Origin: Phytoactinopolyspora limicola
Lineage (GTDB): Bacteria > Actinomycetota > Actinomycetes > Jiangellales > Jiangellaceae
Reading direction: 5' to 3'
DNA: 40,118 nucleotides
Assembly: GCF_011320225.1 (NCBI RefSeq)
Contig: NZ_JAAOEN010000031.1
Location: forward strand, 1-40,118
In this document: piece by piece, positions 1-10,200 of the stretch
Layout: each line of letters begins with the position of its first letter
How positions within the stretch are numbered: the stretch's first letter is position 1
Made by a program: the position numbers and the translations under genes
The notes under the pieces: generated by a model
Databases searched by the model: none
The model's input: only the letters and a program-made list of their open reading frames with translations
What the model was told of the DNA's origin: nothing

Positions 1-156
1 CAACAAAAACGCCTGCTCACGATCCACACGCCGGTACCCCTTCGCCATAACGCCGAACCATGCCAAAGCACCACCCACCAGGCACCACGACACGCCGACC
101 AGCACCAATGCAAAAAGCAACAGGCTGTATAGCGACGTGAAACCGGCAACGATCAC
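1..156 (-). CDS. Small membrane protein, 3' end outside window
   Basis: A reading frame opens with GTG at 156, just after an in-frame stop, and runs without a stop to the left edge, giving 52 residues. After a short head (VIVAGFTSLYS) comes one long hydrophobic stretch, about residues 10-38, rich in Leu, Val and Gly, that should cross the membrane. A basic segment follows (KGYRRVDRE), so the C-terminal side is probably cytoplasmic by the positive-inside rule. The gene starts 23 bp after the stop of the peptidoglycan-binding/nuclease-like gene on the same strand, so the two are probably co-transcribed. No clear ribosome site precedes the GTG. I do not recognise a family. The hydrophobic run makes a chance frame unlikely, but the start is uncertain. 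Confidence 0.5.
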   Translation of the reverse strand, partial: MIVAGFTSLYSLLLFALVLVGVSWCLVGGALAWFGVMAKGYRRVDREQAFLL

Positions 157-178
157 CGGGGTTAGGGGAATAGGTCAC

Positions 179-1300
179 CTAGTGCGACAGCACCGGTACC
201 GCGACGCCGGCGGCTGCGGCAAGCGCTCTCATCGCTGCGATGACAGCGGTGGCTGCTTCTGCTGCGCCGGCGACGCCCGCGGCCGCCACAGTGGCCTCGG
301 CCAGCGCGATCATGATGGCCAGCAGGCCAGCGACGAGTCGGGCTCTGTTGAAGAATTCGACGTAGTCACCTTTGATGCACAACGTCCAAAAGATGAGCCC
401 ACGCACTGGGCGACGCAACTCGAGCACCGGTTGGATGCGTTCCCCACCCGGGCCGACCATCGGCAGGAGCGGAAACTCGCGGGTGGGCGTGTACTTGCGG
501 CCCGGATTGTAGGGGAGCCCTACCGCGGAGTAGTCACGCAAGATACTGAGGAGTTTTAGCGTTGCGTCGCGCGCCCCGCTCACGCTGGCCGGCTTGATCT
601 CGTACCACTCGGAGTTCGCCCCGTCGTGGCGCATCATGTCGGGGCGACGGCTGCGGCCGAGCTGTGCCACCTGAGCCGAAGACAGTCCCGGGTGCTGGGC
701 GCTGAGAAATCTCGTGTAATGCGACGGTCCCTTCGAATCGTCGAAAAAGTCGTGGGGACCCGACGGTGCCATGACGTCCTTGAAGTCCTTGAACACCAGG
801 GGTTCGACGATGGTTTCGCCGAACCACTGTGCGATCACCGCACCCAGTTCCATCGAGAGCCGGAAGCAGATGCGATCCCCCAACTCGAAGAGATCCAGTA
901 CCTTGTCACCGATGCTTGTATCCGCGAAGCCGATCTCAACCAGGCCGGCCTTGTATGGATCGAGTGCGAGAACCCCTGCCTTCGTCGGCGCTACCGAAAG
1001 TGTGGCGTCTTCAAGGAAGGCGATCTCCGCGTCCAGCGCCCGCGACGTGCCTACGCCCACGACCGGATCGGTTGGTGCGAGCCCATGATCGGTCTTGTAG
1101 CTGACGATCGCCGCCGCCGTCTCTCCGCCGACGGTGAGGATACCGTCGATGTCGGTGGTAGGCATCGAGTAGCCGGTTGCGACGAGTGCTGCCTGGACGA
1201 GTCCTACGGCATCCGAGGTCTCCGGGGGCGCTATCCGGCGCACCCCAGTGGACACCGACTGCAGATCGGCGCTGCTGCCGAGCAGTTGCGATGTGAGCAA
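179..1300 (-). CDS. Peptidoglycan-binding-like protein with PD...ExK nuclease-like motif
   Basis: 373 aa from a TTG start; an AAGGAG ribosome site sits 8 nt upstream (1309-1314), which favours TTG over an out-of-frame ATG nearby. Residues about 28-92 resemble a PG_binding_1 fold (hydrophobic helices, a DGILTVGGETAAAI segment, then GVGTSRALD). The middle (about 110-300) has no family I recognise, but it carries R-P-D at 219-221 followed by E-W-Y-E-I-K-P at 231-237. That spacing matches the PD...(D/E)xK catalytic core of restriction-endonuclease-like nucleases, including many polymorphic toxin tips. The last 50 residues are a long Ala/Val-rich hydrophobic stretch, probably membrane-inserting. 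No signal peptide is visible. It lies between a LAL regulator and a small membrane protein on the same strand. The nuclease role is inference from one motif. Confidence 0.75.
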   Translation of the reverse strand: MLTSQLLGSSADLQSVSTGVRRIAPPETSDAVGLVQAALVATGYSMPTTDIDGILTVGGETAAAIVSYKTDHGLAPTDPVVGVGTSRALDAEIAFLEDATLSVAPTKAGVLALDPYKAGLVEIGFADTSIGDKVLDLFELGDRICFRLSMELGAVIAQWFGETIVEPLVFKDFKDVMAPSGPHDFFDDSKGPSHYTRFLSAQHPGLSSAQVAQLGRSRRPDMMRHDGANSEWYEIKPASVSGARDATLKLLSILRDYSAVGLPYNPGRKYTPTREFPLLPMVGPGGERIQPVLELRRPVRGLIFWTLCIKGDYVEFFNRARLVAGLLAIMIALAEATVAAAGVAGAAEAATAVIAAMRALAAAAGVAVPVLSH

Positions 1301-1412
1301 TTCATCTGCTCCTTAGCTGACGGCGGTGGCCGAAGGACGGCGGCTCGCCCGGCCGGTCTGTCCGGCGGCGCCAACGTTAACCCTGCCGCCGCAGCCCGGG
1401 CCAGGTAGTCGA

Positions 1413-4025
1413 CTACGCGTTCGTCGTGTCCGGTCGCCCGAGAAGAGCGGCAAACTCGCGGCGGTGCGATACGCCCAGTTTCTGCGCTGCCCGGTAGACA
1501 TGACCCTCGACAGTGCGTACTGACAGCACCAGCCGGCCGGCGATGTCGCGGTTCGTCAGACCACGGGCGGCCAGGGCAACCACCTCGTATTCGCGGCGGC
1601 TTAGCACGGCGCCGAACCGCGTCGATGTGAGCGTCGGCGTCCGCAGGCCGGTGGCGGCGGTGATCGCGGAGAGGCGGCTCTGGCTGGTCAGCGCAGCCCC
1701 GGACAACCCGTCGGAACGCAGAATGATGAGCGCGTGTACCTCGGCGTCGAGCGCGGCCGCGAGGTCCTGGCGACGGTAGAACTCGCGTGAGACTGCCTGC
1801 AGAGCGACGGCGTCACGGTCCGCGAGGGCACGTGCATGCCGTGCGGCCAGCGGAGCTCGTGGTCCCATGGTGGCGGCGGCAAGCTCGGAAAGGCGGCTCG
1901 CCGCCGTGGAATCGCCCAGCCGAACGGCCGCGTGCAGGCACAGCGTCTCGGGCCCGTACATGCCGGTGGTGGCGGCCCTCTGTGCCGCCTCTCGGGCCAC
2001 GTCGATGGCGCGGGAGATCTCCCCGCCGGCGGCGGCGACCCACGCGTCGGTCAGCATCACGTCGGGCCCGCGGTAGACGAAGCCGGGGTGCTGAAGCGCC
2101 AGGCACTGGTCCCACGCGGTCCGCGCGTCCGTTGCCCGGCCGGCCAACGCGAGTGCCTGGGTGAGATGCAGGGCGGCGAGGAACGCCCAGCCGGTCCGGT
2201 CATAGGCCCGGAGGGAGGCGGCGGTCTCCTGCAGTGTGGAGGCGGCGGTCGTCACGTCCCCGCGGAAGAACTGGGTGAAGCCGCGCAGGGCTCGGCTGAT
2301 GTCTCCAAAGAAGGAGAGATCGAGGTGGACGCCAGCCGGGATGAGCGCCAGCACCCGGTCGGCGGACGTGAGGTCGCCGGCCACGTTCACCGCGTACAGC
2401 TGCCCTTCCAAGATCGCGAACTGGAGCGAGCTGAGCGCGGGGGTGGAGACCTCGTCCTGGAGCCCGAACGCGGGGTCGGCGGGATCGACGTCGGCGCGTA
2501 GGGCTCCGGCGTACGTCTCGGCGGCCAGCGCCGAGGTCGCGCCGATCGCACCGAGCGGCATTCCCCTCGACGCCTCGCGGGCCAGCTCCAAGCCCCGGCC
2601 CGGACGGGCCATGAAGGTTTCGAACCACGCCTGCATCGCTTGTAACTCGCGCGTCGCCGCGTCGTCGTCACCCACGAGGGCCAGCTGCTCTTCGAGCAGC
2701 CGGAGGGCGGCCTTCGGCTCACCGAGAACGAAAAAGGCGTTACCCGCCAGCACCTGCGCGGCGAAGACGCGTTCCATGGGCGAAGACGACGCCTCAAGCA
2801 GGTCGTCTGCCCATGCCGCCGCCTCCTCACCGCAGTTGGACCAGGACAGCGCGAAGACAAGGTCAAGATGTGCGCCGAAGCCTGCACCGGCGTCGATCGC
2901 CGCTCGGGCAAACCGGATGCCCCCTGCGAGATCGAGCCGGTTGAGCGCTGCGGAGGCCGCCTCCTGCGCCATCCGCGGGTCGACCGGCCGCCCGGCGTCG
3001 AGAATGAACCCCAACAGACGTCCGGGATCCACCGGCGCCGCCGTGCGCTGGACCGCGTCCACCAGGTCGCCGCTGAGCCGACGCATCCGCAGAGAGCCCA
3101 TCTGGGTCCGCAGCAGCTCGCCGACCAGGGGATGTGCGGTACGGCACCAGGTGGTGCCGTCAGTGGTATCGACCTGGACCATCCCAAGGTCCTCCAGGCG
3201 CTCCACGGTCCGCGCGCCGGCCAGCGCCGACAAGACGCCCACCTCAAGAGGCTCGGCGAGCGCGAGGACGTCCGCAGCGTCGCGCAACCACTCACCGGTC
3301 CCGAGTGCCTCGCCGATCCGGCGGTCGAGCACGTCGGCGAGCGCAGCGGACAACTTCGATGGCTCGCGCCACCGCCAGGTGCCGTGAGCCTGTACTAGCC
3401 GGCCAGCGTCATGGTCGCCCTCGATCGTCAGCCGCGCGTAGAGAGCGTTACCTTCACTGACCTTTCGCAGTCGGGCCAGCCCGGAGGTCTCGACCGGGCC
3501 GCCGAGCGCCGCCCGGACGAACGTCTCGAACTCCGACTCGTTCAGCCCACCGACATCGATGCGGTGGAGCGTGCCCTCAAGCCACAGGGCGTCGAGCGGG
3601 AGCGGCAGCGACTCGCCACCGCGGGCGGTCAGGAGTACCCCGACGGTTGGCTCCCTGATCATGCGGGCGATGAGTACCGCGGTCAGGTAGTCGGTCCTCG
3701 GCACGTCGTCGACGACCAGGACTGGACGCAGCCCGGCCTTGCGTACGGCTGTGGCCAGCCGGTCCATGCTGGCCAAGGCGTCTCCCCCAACGGGGCGCAG
3801 GGAGCCGGTGAACACGCCGAACGGGCGGTCCCGGAGCGCCTCGCTGGCCGCGAGCCACGTGACGGTCCCGCCGAGCCGCTGCCATACCGACGCGGCCTCG
3901 TGGGCGAGCCTGGTCTTGCCGACCCCAGCCGCTCCAACCAGCAGCACGCCCGGATGGCTGCGTTCGCGGAAGGTTTGCAGAATCGAACTCAGCAGTTTTG
4001 TTCGCCCCACGAACGGCCAGTCCAT
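1413..4025 (-). CDS. LuxR-family transcriptional regulator, LAL type with N-terminal ATPase
   Basis: 870 aa, the normal size for a LAL (large ATP-binding LuxR) regulator. Residues 31-38 are a Walker A loop (GAAGVGKT) and about 102-107 a Walker B strand (VLVVDD). The centre is a long helical, TPR-like region. The C-terminus (about 805-865) is a LuxR/GerE HTH: LSRREYEVVALAARG, then TNRDIAGRLVLSVRTVEGHV. The family binds ATP and an inducer or protein partner and activates nearby operons. It is divergent from the two giant genes starting at 4410, and a 10-bp inverted repeat lies in the gap, so it probably controls that pair as well as its own downstream genes. The ATG at 4025 has no strong ribosome site. 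The stop lies 112 bp before the next gene. Confidence 0.9.
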   Translation of the reverse strand: MDWPFVGRTKLLSSILQTFRERSHPGVLLVGAAGVGKTRLAHEAASVWQRLGGTVTWLAASEALRDRPFGVFTGSLRPVGGDALASMDRLATAVRKAGLRPVLVVDDVPRTDYLTAVLIARMIREPTVGVLLTARGGESLPLPLDALWLEGTLHRIDVGGLNESEFETFVRAALGGPVETSGLARLRKVSEGNALYARLTIEGDHDAGRLVQAHGTWRWREPSKLSAALADVLDRRIGEALGTGEWLRDAADVLALAEPLEVGVLSALAGARTVERLEDLGMVQVDTTDGTTWCRTAHPLVGELLRTQMGSLRMRRLSGDLVDAVQRTAAPVDPGRLLGFILDAGRPVDPRMAQEAASAALNRLDLAGGIRFARAAIDAGAGFGAHLDLVFALSWSNCGEEAAAWADDLLEASSSPMERVFAAQVLAGNAFFVLGEPKAALRLLEEQLALVGDDDAATRELQAMQAWFETFMARPGRGLELAREASRGMPLGAIGATSALAAETYAGALRADVDPADPAFGLQDEVSTPALSSLQFAILEGQLYAVNVAGDLTSADRVLALIPAGVHLDLSFFGDISRALRGFTQFFRGDVTTAASTLQETAASLRAYDRTGWAFLAALHLTQALALAGRATDARTAWDQCLALQHPGFVYRGPDVMLTDAWVAAAGGEISRAIDVAREAAQRAATTGMYGPETLCLHAAVRLGDSTAASRLSELAAATMGPRAPLAARHARALADRDAVALQAVSREFYRRQDLAAALDAEVHALIILRSDGLSGAALTSQSRLSAITAATGLRTPTLTSTRFGAVLSRREYEVVALAARGLTNRDIAGRLVLSVRTVEGHVYRAAQKLGVSHRREFAALLGRPDTTNA

Positions 4026-4028
4026 AGC

Positions 4029-4235
4029 TCATTCTGATGCTGTCACCACGACGGTCACAAGGAGTCGCTCACCCGGCGAGAGCGGCGGTCTCGGTCTCCC
4101 CGGAGCCGGTGACCGAGACCAGGCACTCATCGCCGGCTCCGTGCTGAGCGACCCGCACACCGTGACCCCGAGACGCAACGTGACCTGCCATCGGCCCGGG
4201 TCACGTGATTCGCGTAGTCCACTACTCAACCCCAT
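4029..4235 (-). CDS. Possible small leader ORF upstream of the LAL regulator
   Basis: A 68-codon frame ends in TGA at 4029-4031, three bases before the regulator's ATG, an arrangement that could couple translation. The peptide is Ser-, Arg- and Pro-rich with a beta-like end (RLLVTVVVTASE). Third-position GC is moderate and no family is recognised. It overlaps the inverted repeat at 4087-4120, so this stretch may simply be regulatory DNA. Weakly supported; listed because of the tight junction. Confidence 0.2.
   Translation of the reverse strand: MGLSSGLRESRDPGRWQVTLRLGVTVCGSLSTEPAMSAWSRSPAPGRPRPPLSPGERLLVTVVVTASE
4087..4120. promoter_or_regulatory. 10-bp inverted repeat in divergent intergenic region (candidate operator)
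   Basis: GGTCTCGGTC at 4087-4096 and its exact reverse complement GACCGAGACC at 4111-4120, with a 14-bp spacer. It lies in the 384-bp gap (4026-4409) between the LAL regulator and the divergent 949-aa gene. A spaced dyad here fits a dimeric LuxR-type binding site. A hairpin in the regulator's leader is the alternative. Apart from this dyad and the weak small ORF on the minus strand, I see nothing else in the gap. Confidence 0.4.
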
Positions 4236-4409
4236 ACGCGCCGGCCGTGATCATGCTAGGTGTCCCGGGCATGAGGGGATGACCGAATGGCCACGTCACG
4301 CGACGCTCGCTTCGCTGCGTCCTGTTCTGCGGCAGACGCTTCGGGACGCGGCCGTCGAGTCTACGGACGAGCTGACCGGGACACCCGAGCCGGAGGAGAG
4401 GACCAACCG

Positions 4410-7259
4410 ATGGCCGATCAAATCCGGCTGGTACGACCCAACGACCTCCTCGTCGCCAGCGTCCAGTTCGAGAACCTCGTCCTCGCCCACGATGGATCCG
4501 CCCTGGTGCGAGTCACCACCGACGCTCCGGCCGCGGTGATCGTCCGGCTCCCGCCGCAGCACTACATGGAACCGGCCATTCAGGCTTCGCTCCACCGGCT
4601 CTTCGACGAGGTGGGTTTCACCGAGCGGCCAGCGTTCGTCGTTCCACTGCTGGCCGGTGGTGGCGCACGGTTCGAGTGGACGATTCCCGACGGCATGTCC
4701 AGAGTGGAGATCGGTGCCGGACCGGCCGGGCTGTTCGAGGCCCTGACCTCATTCGACACCAATCCCGGTGGCAACCAGTACGACGTCCTGGTCAACCTTT
4801 GGTTCGGCACCCTCGACGTCGACTGGGCGCTTCCCCCCACGCCCGATCCGGCCGGCTCACGACACCCGTTGTGGCGGATCCGGCCCGCTGTCGGCCATGG
4901 TGAGGTGTTCCCGGCCGGCCGGGGCATGAACGCCGCTGTGCCACACCGGCTCGACGCGGTTCTCGCCAGCACGGAGGGCCACGACCATCAGCGGGGTCGC
5001 GACCTCATGCGACAGGCGGGCATCACGGTCGAGCCGGCAGGCGTGACGATCGCCCACCCGTTCCCGTTCTTCCAGGCCCGCTTCCTCGCCCGCGACCTCA
5101 CCGCCACCCCACTCGGTGGCACTGCCTCCTTCTTCGGGCCAGTCCCGCCCACCGACGGAAGCGGCAATCCTACGGCCATGACATATGAGCACCGCACCAG
5201 CCTCGGCCGAGATGTGTTCATCCGGCATGCGACCTGGGGGTGGCTGTCCAGCGGCCACCGGGCGGTCGTCACCCGCTACACGAGCCGCGACATCACGGCG
5301 GCGCAGATCGCCGGTTCGGACCTGAAGCCGGGTCCGGTCACCACCCAGGCAACCCTCTGGGCCAGGGCCGAGATCGCCGTGACCGAGCCGGTGCTGAACC
5401 TGACCGCACACGCCGGCGAGTACGAGCACGACGGCCGCGAGATCCCCTTCACCTCCCTGCGGATCGACGTTGATCGCACCGCCGTCGACCTGACCGGCGA
5501 AGCCGACGCCGCCCGTCAGCTGACCCTGGGCGGTACCCCTATCCTGTTCGACCTCACCGGCGTCGACCACGCCGGACGAGCGGTCCAGTTGCGGATGCCG
5601 TTGTCGTTCATCCCCGACGGACGGCCAACCTCCGATCTGGCCCCGTTCGTCCCGGCGTCCGGGACACCTGCCCGCCTCAACCCGACCCCGGTGGCTCTCG
5701 CACCGGAGTCCGGCCGACCACCCGGATCCACCAGCATCACGGTGACGACGGCTCACTTGGGCGTGATGCCGGCGACATCCCGGCCGGTGCTGCCGCGGCT
5801 CAGCTACTTGGAGGTGGAGGTCGACGCCTTGGCCGGGCTGACTCAGAAGGCGCCGGTCGTCCCGGCCAGCCTGCACCCGACCTTCCTGGCCAAGGGCCTG
5901 GACCGGATCGCCAATCCGCTCGGTGCCATGCTGAGCATCCCCGCGCTGGAGCTGAAGCTGCCGACCGCCAGCATCGGCGGGCTCGGCAACCCGGGCGGCG
6001 TCGTCGACCTCATCACCGCCGAACGCGGAGCTGTCGCCGCCGCTCTCACCGGCCAGCCGCCCACCCCGGAGCAGCTCGCCGCGGCCTTCCCGCTGCCAAA
6101 GCTGCTCGGCACCATCGACCTGCTGAAACTGCTCGACGCGGATTCGTTCCCGAAAATCGAGGGGCTGCCGTCGGTGCCGCAGCTGTCCCGGTCGGGCAAA
6201 CCCGGAGCCGAGACACTGACCTACCACTTCGAGGCCAAGCTGACCCGCTCCATCCCCGAGTCCGGCATCTTCGTCGACTCCGGCGCCGCACTCGTCCTCG
6301 ACGCCACCATCACTCGCTCCGGTCCGAACGGCGTCACCGCTACCTCGAAGGGCACGGTCACCGGCGTCCGGTTCGAGTTGGCGAAGGCCGTCCGGCTGCG
6401 GTTCGCGAAGATCCGCTTTGTCACCGACGCGGGCGGCAAGACCAGCGTCGACCTCGACGACATCGCGGTCGACTTTCTGGGTGCGTTCGAGTTCCTGGGG
6501 GAGATCGCGCGCCGCCTCGCCGGGCTCACCGGCGGTTCGGGTGCCCGGATCGATGTCGACGAGAAGGGCGTCACGGCCGGATTCCAGCTCGCGGTCCCCA
6601 CCCTCGCGGTCGGAGTCATGCAGCTGTCGAACCTCTCCATCGACGCCTTCCTGCGGGTCCCGCTGTCCGACGGGCCGCTGAGCTTCACCCTCGACGTGGC
6701 CAGGCGGGAGCGGCCGTTCCAGTGCACGGTGTCGATGTTCGGTGGTGGGGGCTACCTCTCCCTGGAGGTCACCCCGGCCGGGTTGCGCCGACTGGAGGCG
6801 GCCATCGAGTTCGGTGGCAGCATGAGTCTGGACATCGTCGTCGCCAGCGGCGGCGTCAGCGTCATGGCCGGGGTCTACTTCGGCCTGAGGCAGGAAGGCG
6901 GCACGCAGTCTCTGGAGTTCGTGGCCTACGTCCGGGCCTCCGGTCACCTCACCGTGCTGGGCATCGTCAGCATCTTCGTCGAATTCCGACTGGCGCTGGC
7001 CTGCAAGGAAGTCACGGTCGGCGGCAGCAAGCACGCGATGCTGTCAGGCACGGCCAGCGTCACCGTCGGGGTCAAAGTGCTGTTCTTCAGCAAATCGGTC
7101 ACTCTGACGGTCACCCGCCAGTTCCTCGGTTCGGCCGCCGACCCCAGCTTCGCCGAATGCTTCGCCGACGACGACTGGGACGAGTACTGCTTGGCCTATG
7201 CCGGGTCGGTTATCCCGGCCTTACCCGGTGACCCCTTCGGCGGAGGAGCGATCGTATGA
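4410..7259 (+). CDS. Giant beta-rich protein of unknown function (first of a coupled pair)
   Basis: 949 aa from the ATG at 4410, preceded by a strong GGAGGAGAGG site (4392-4401); a longer frame from 4287 lacks such a site. I do not recognise a family. The N-terminal half looks beta-rich and globular (alternating V/L strands, few Lys, almost no Cys). The second half (about 600-900) has many amphipathic beta-type stretches with Gly turns, such as the segment around GGGGYLSLEV and later GTASVTVGVKVLFF, which could form a large beta sandwich, barrel or groove. The tail is acidic with Cys and Trp (FADDDWDEYCLAYAG). No signal peptide or membrane helix is clear, so a cytoplasmic role or non-classical export is likely. 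Its TGA overlaps the next gene's ATG, implying a fixed 1:1 partnership. Confidence 0.85.
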   Translation: MADQIRLVRPNDLLVASVQFENLVLAHDGSALVRVTTDAPAAVIVRLPPQHYMEPAIQASLHRLFDEVGFTERPAFVVPLLAGGGARFEWTIPDGMSRVEIGAGPAGLFEALTSFDTNPGGNQYDVLVNLWFGTLDVDWALPPTPDPAGSRHPLWRIRPAVGHGEVFPAGRGMNAAVPHRLDAVLASTEGHDHQRGRDLMRQAGITVEPAGVTIAHPFPFFQARFLARDLTATPLGGTASFFGPVPPTDGSGNPTAMTYEHRTSLGRDVFIRHATWGWLSSGHRAVVTRYTSRDITAAQIAGSDLKPGPVTTQATLWARAEIAVTEPVLNLTAHAGEYEHDGREIPFTSLRIDVDRTAVDLTGEADAARQLTLGGTPILFDLTGVDHAGRAVQLRMPLSFIPDGRPTSDLAPFVPASGTPARLNPTPVALAPESGRPPGSTSITVTTAHLGVMPATSRPVLPRLSYLEVEVDALAGLTQKAPVVPASLHPTFLAKGLDRIANPLGAMLSIPALELKLPTASIGGLGNPGGVVDLITAERGAVAAALTGQPPTPEQLAAAFPLPKLLGTIDLLKLLDADSFPKIEGLPSVPQLSRSGKPGAETLTYHFEAKLTRSIPESGIFVDSGAALVLDATITRSGPNGVTATSKGTVTGVRFELAKAVRLRFAKIRFVTDAGGKTSVDLDDIAVDFLGAFEFLGEIARRLAGLTGGSGARIDVDEKGVTAGFQLAVPTLAVGVMQLSNLSIDAFLRVPLSDGPLSFTLDVARRERPFQCTVSMFGGGGYLSLEVTPAGLRRLEAAIEFGGSMSLDIVVASGGVSVMAGVYFGLRQEGGTQSLEFVAYVRASGHLTVLGIVSIFVEFRLALACKEVTVGGSKHAMLSGTASVTVGVKVLFFSKSVTLTVTRQFLGSAADPSFAECFADDDWDEYCLAYAGSVIPALPGDPFGGGAIV

Positions 7260-10200
7260 GCATTCGCGAGTCGTTCGACTGGGTAGCCCTGCCGGCCGGA
7301 ATCGCACCACCGCTGGCCGGCGACAGGCCGAACAGGTGCCGGTTGTCGGTGTTCGTCGCTCCTCAGGTGACACTGGTCGGCGAGCCGACGCGGATATTGC
7401 GACTGGAGGAACTCACCGACCTGGTCGACTGGCCGGACGCGCTGGCCGGGATGGAGCTGTCGGTCGAAATCGACGGAGCCGCCGCGGTCCCGGCCACCCG
7501 CGTCGGACCAGGACCCAACTCCCAACTGTGGCGGCGGTTGTTTCCACCGCACACGGCTGTCGAGCCCTTCGTGCCAGACGATCCAACCATCAACACCGTC
7601 GTGCAATACGCGGCGATCGATGTTCTCGACGTGATCGAGACAGGGTACTCCTCGGCGGCGCTCCTCGAACCGCCGATGATCGACCACTTCGACCCGGCTT
7701 ACTGGGAACCAGACCACTGGATACCAGAGTGGTCTGGCTCCCAGCCAGACCAGGGCATCCCCGGGGAGACCGGGGTCCCGGGCGTGATCGGTGAGGAGAA
7801 CATCCCGGGGCGGGAATGGGTGGGCGAGGAGAGGGGCCTGGTCGACCAGTGGTCATTGCGCAACCTGATCCCACCCGTCTACCAAGCAGTGGCACAGCCA
7901 GACAACTCCTGGCTCTTCGGCGCCGGCACGGGCGGCGCGAACCTCCTGACTCGCGCCGCCTTCGTGTCCGGTCGCCGAGTGGAGGTCCCGCTGGGCGAAG
8001 ACTTGTCGATGCCCAGTCAACGCGCCCTGGAGATGGCCCGGTTCGCCGACTCCATGCGGCTCACCTGGCAGCCGGAAGATGTCGCAATGCCGGAGGAGAC
8101 CGCGGAGGAACGGACGGCTGCGCTCATCGACAGCTACGACCTACACCGGATTGTGGCCGCGCTCGGTGACCACCCGGCCCTGTTGCGCTCTCTCGGTCTG
8201 GTGCTCGACCTCGAGATCCCGGTTCGTCTACCTCCATCTGGCCAGATCCGGGTGGTCGTGAGCCGTCCGGCCGGCGGCTCGGGAACTGTCGAGCACGCCG
8301 ACCGGAATCCGTGGGTGAAGTTCACCACGAGGGCGCCGAACGGCTTCTCGGCCACCTCGGCCAGCGATGCCACCACGCCACCTGGACTGGAAGATCTTGG
8401 CCAGTACCATGTCATCCAGCTCGACATCGAAGGTGCCGCCGCCCAGCTGCTGGAACGGGCTGCCGAGGAGGTGACCGGCGCCGAGTCGGCCGCCCCGCCA
8501 CGGGAGTTGCCGCCGCTGCGAACCGCCGGGCTCCGACTGGTCGAGAGTGGCGCCGCGGATCGGCTGATCGACAGGGCCGAACACACGAACGAGCTACGCC
8601 TGCTCGCCGACGACCCCGCGGTCGAAGACTCCCTGGATGCCGACGACGTACGGCGCGGATTCCGCCTCGACGTGCTCGACCAGACCACCGGAAAGTGGTA
8701 CCCGCTGCATGCCCGCCAGGTCCGGTATAGGACCGCCGACGGCACCGTCCTCGGGTCGGTGACCGACGAGGGCTCGTTCACCGGGTCGTTCACCGGCCGG
8801 CCGTTGGCTCCTGGCGAGACATTGGATCCCGGCGACCTGATCTCGGTCGACGAGTCGCTCGTCACCTGGGACGGGTGGAGCCTCGCGGCCCCGCGACCCG
8901 GCGCAGTGGTGAGCGCCGATCCCTTCGACGCCGACGAGGTACATCGCACCGAAGCCGGTACGTCGATCATCGGCCGGCCACAGAACGACCCGCTGACCTC
9001 TACCGGCCTGGGGATCGACACCGCGGTGCTGCCAGGTTCACTACCCAAACTCAGATTCGGGCGCTCGTATCGGATGCGGCTGCGGTCGGTCGACCTAGCC
9101 GGCAACGCGCTCACCGTCGAGCAGGCGGACGAGGCGGTCAGCGAGGACGCCCGTGGAGCGGTCACCGACGAGGTAGTCTTCCGTCGATTCGAGCGGGTGC
9201 CACCGCCGGTTCCAGCCTTCGCCGTGCCCGCCGACAAAGCGCCACCGCGGATCGGCGAGACCGAGCGCCGGCTGGTGGTCCGCAGCGGCCTGGACGAGGG
9301 CGATGACACCTTCGGCCCCGAACCCGGGGTGGACGAGCGGCTGTTCTTCGCCCCGGAGTGTTCGGTCCAGCTGGCCGAGTGGCACGGAGCCTTCGACGAC
9401 GCGATCGGCGCCCATGGCTCGGCGGCCGACCGGGCGGCGGCCTACCGGCGGGCGGCTCGCGAATCCGGTGTCCTACACCCCGACGCCACGGAGCTGCCCT
9501 GGCTCGCCGACCCCGCGTCGGCCGGTGCCTGTTTCTCCGGCCTGCCCGGGATGGCCGCCGATGATGTGCTGGTCGTGCGCTGGCCGGAGTCTCCGGCCGG
9601 GCCGGGGCCGATCCGGCTCCGGCTGGAGGCGCTCGACATCGACGAGATCCGCCGTCCCGACGTGGACGAGCATCGCGGCGTGGTCACCGCGTTCCTGCCG
9701 CCGGGTGGGCGGGCCATCGGGGCGGTGTCCAGCGTACTGACCGACGAGACGGTTATGGCCCTTCCTGCCGTGTGGCGGCAGCGGCTCGACGTGGCGGCGT
9801 TGGAGATCGCCAAAGAGCGGCTGGCCCGGCACCGGCATGGCATGGTCACCCCAGACAAGCCGTTCGAGCTCGTCCATGCCACCCAGCGGCCAAGGCAGGT
9901 TCCACAGCCCGCGGACTCGGCTCGGTTGCTTGAACGGTCGCCCGAGGACACCCACATCCGGGTGATGGTGCCCTGGACCGTGCATGGGCCGACGACCGGA
10001 ACGGTCGAGCTGGTAGCCGAGTGGGCGGTGCCCCGCGACGAGCCGATACAACTCCCGTCGCCTGTGGCGTCGCCCGCGCCGGAGGCCATCCGGTGGGGAC
10101 CGGCCATGACACCGGTTGCCACCACTATGGGACGTCCGCTGCTGGTGCCGCCGGTCGCCGTCACCGGTCCGTTCAACGTGGCGGTCTTCGTCGACGACGG

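Noticed and set aside
4857-7034. 725-codon antisense frame inside the 949-aa gene
   Set aside because: Very long antisense frames are common in high-GC genes. Its Gly/Asp/Arg-rich composition is typical of such shadows, and the sense frame has a ribosome site and coupling to the next gene.
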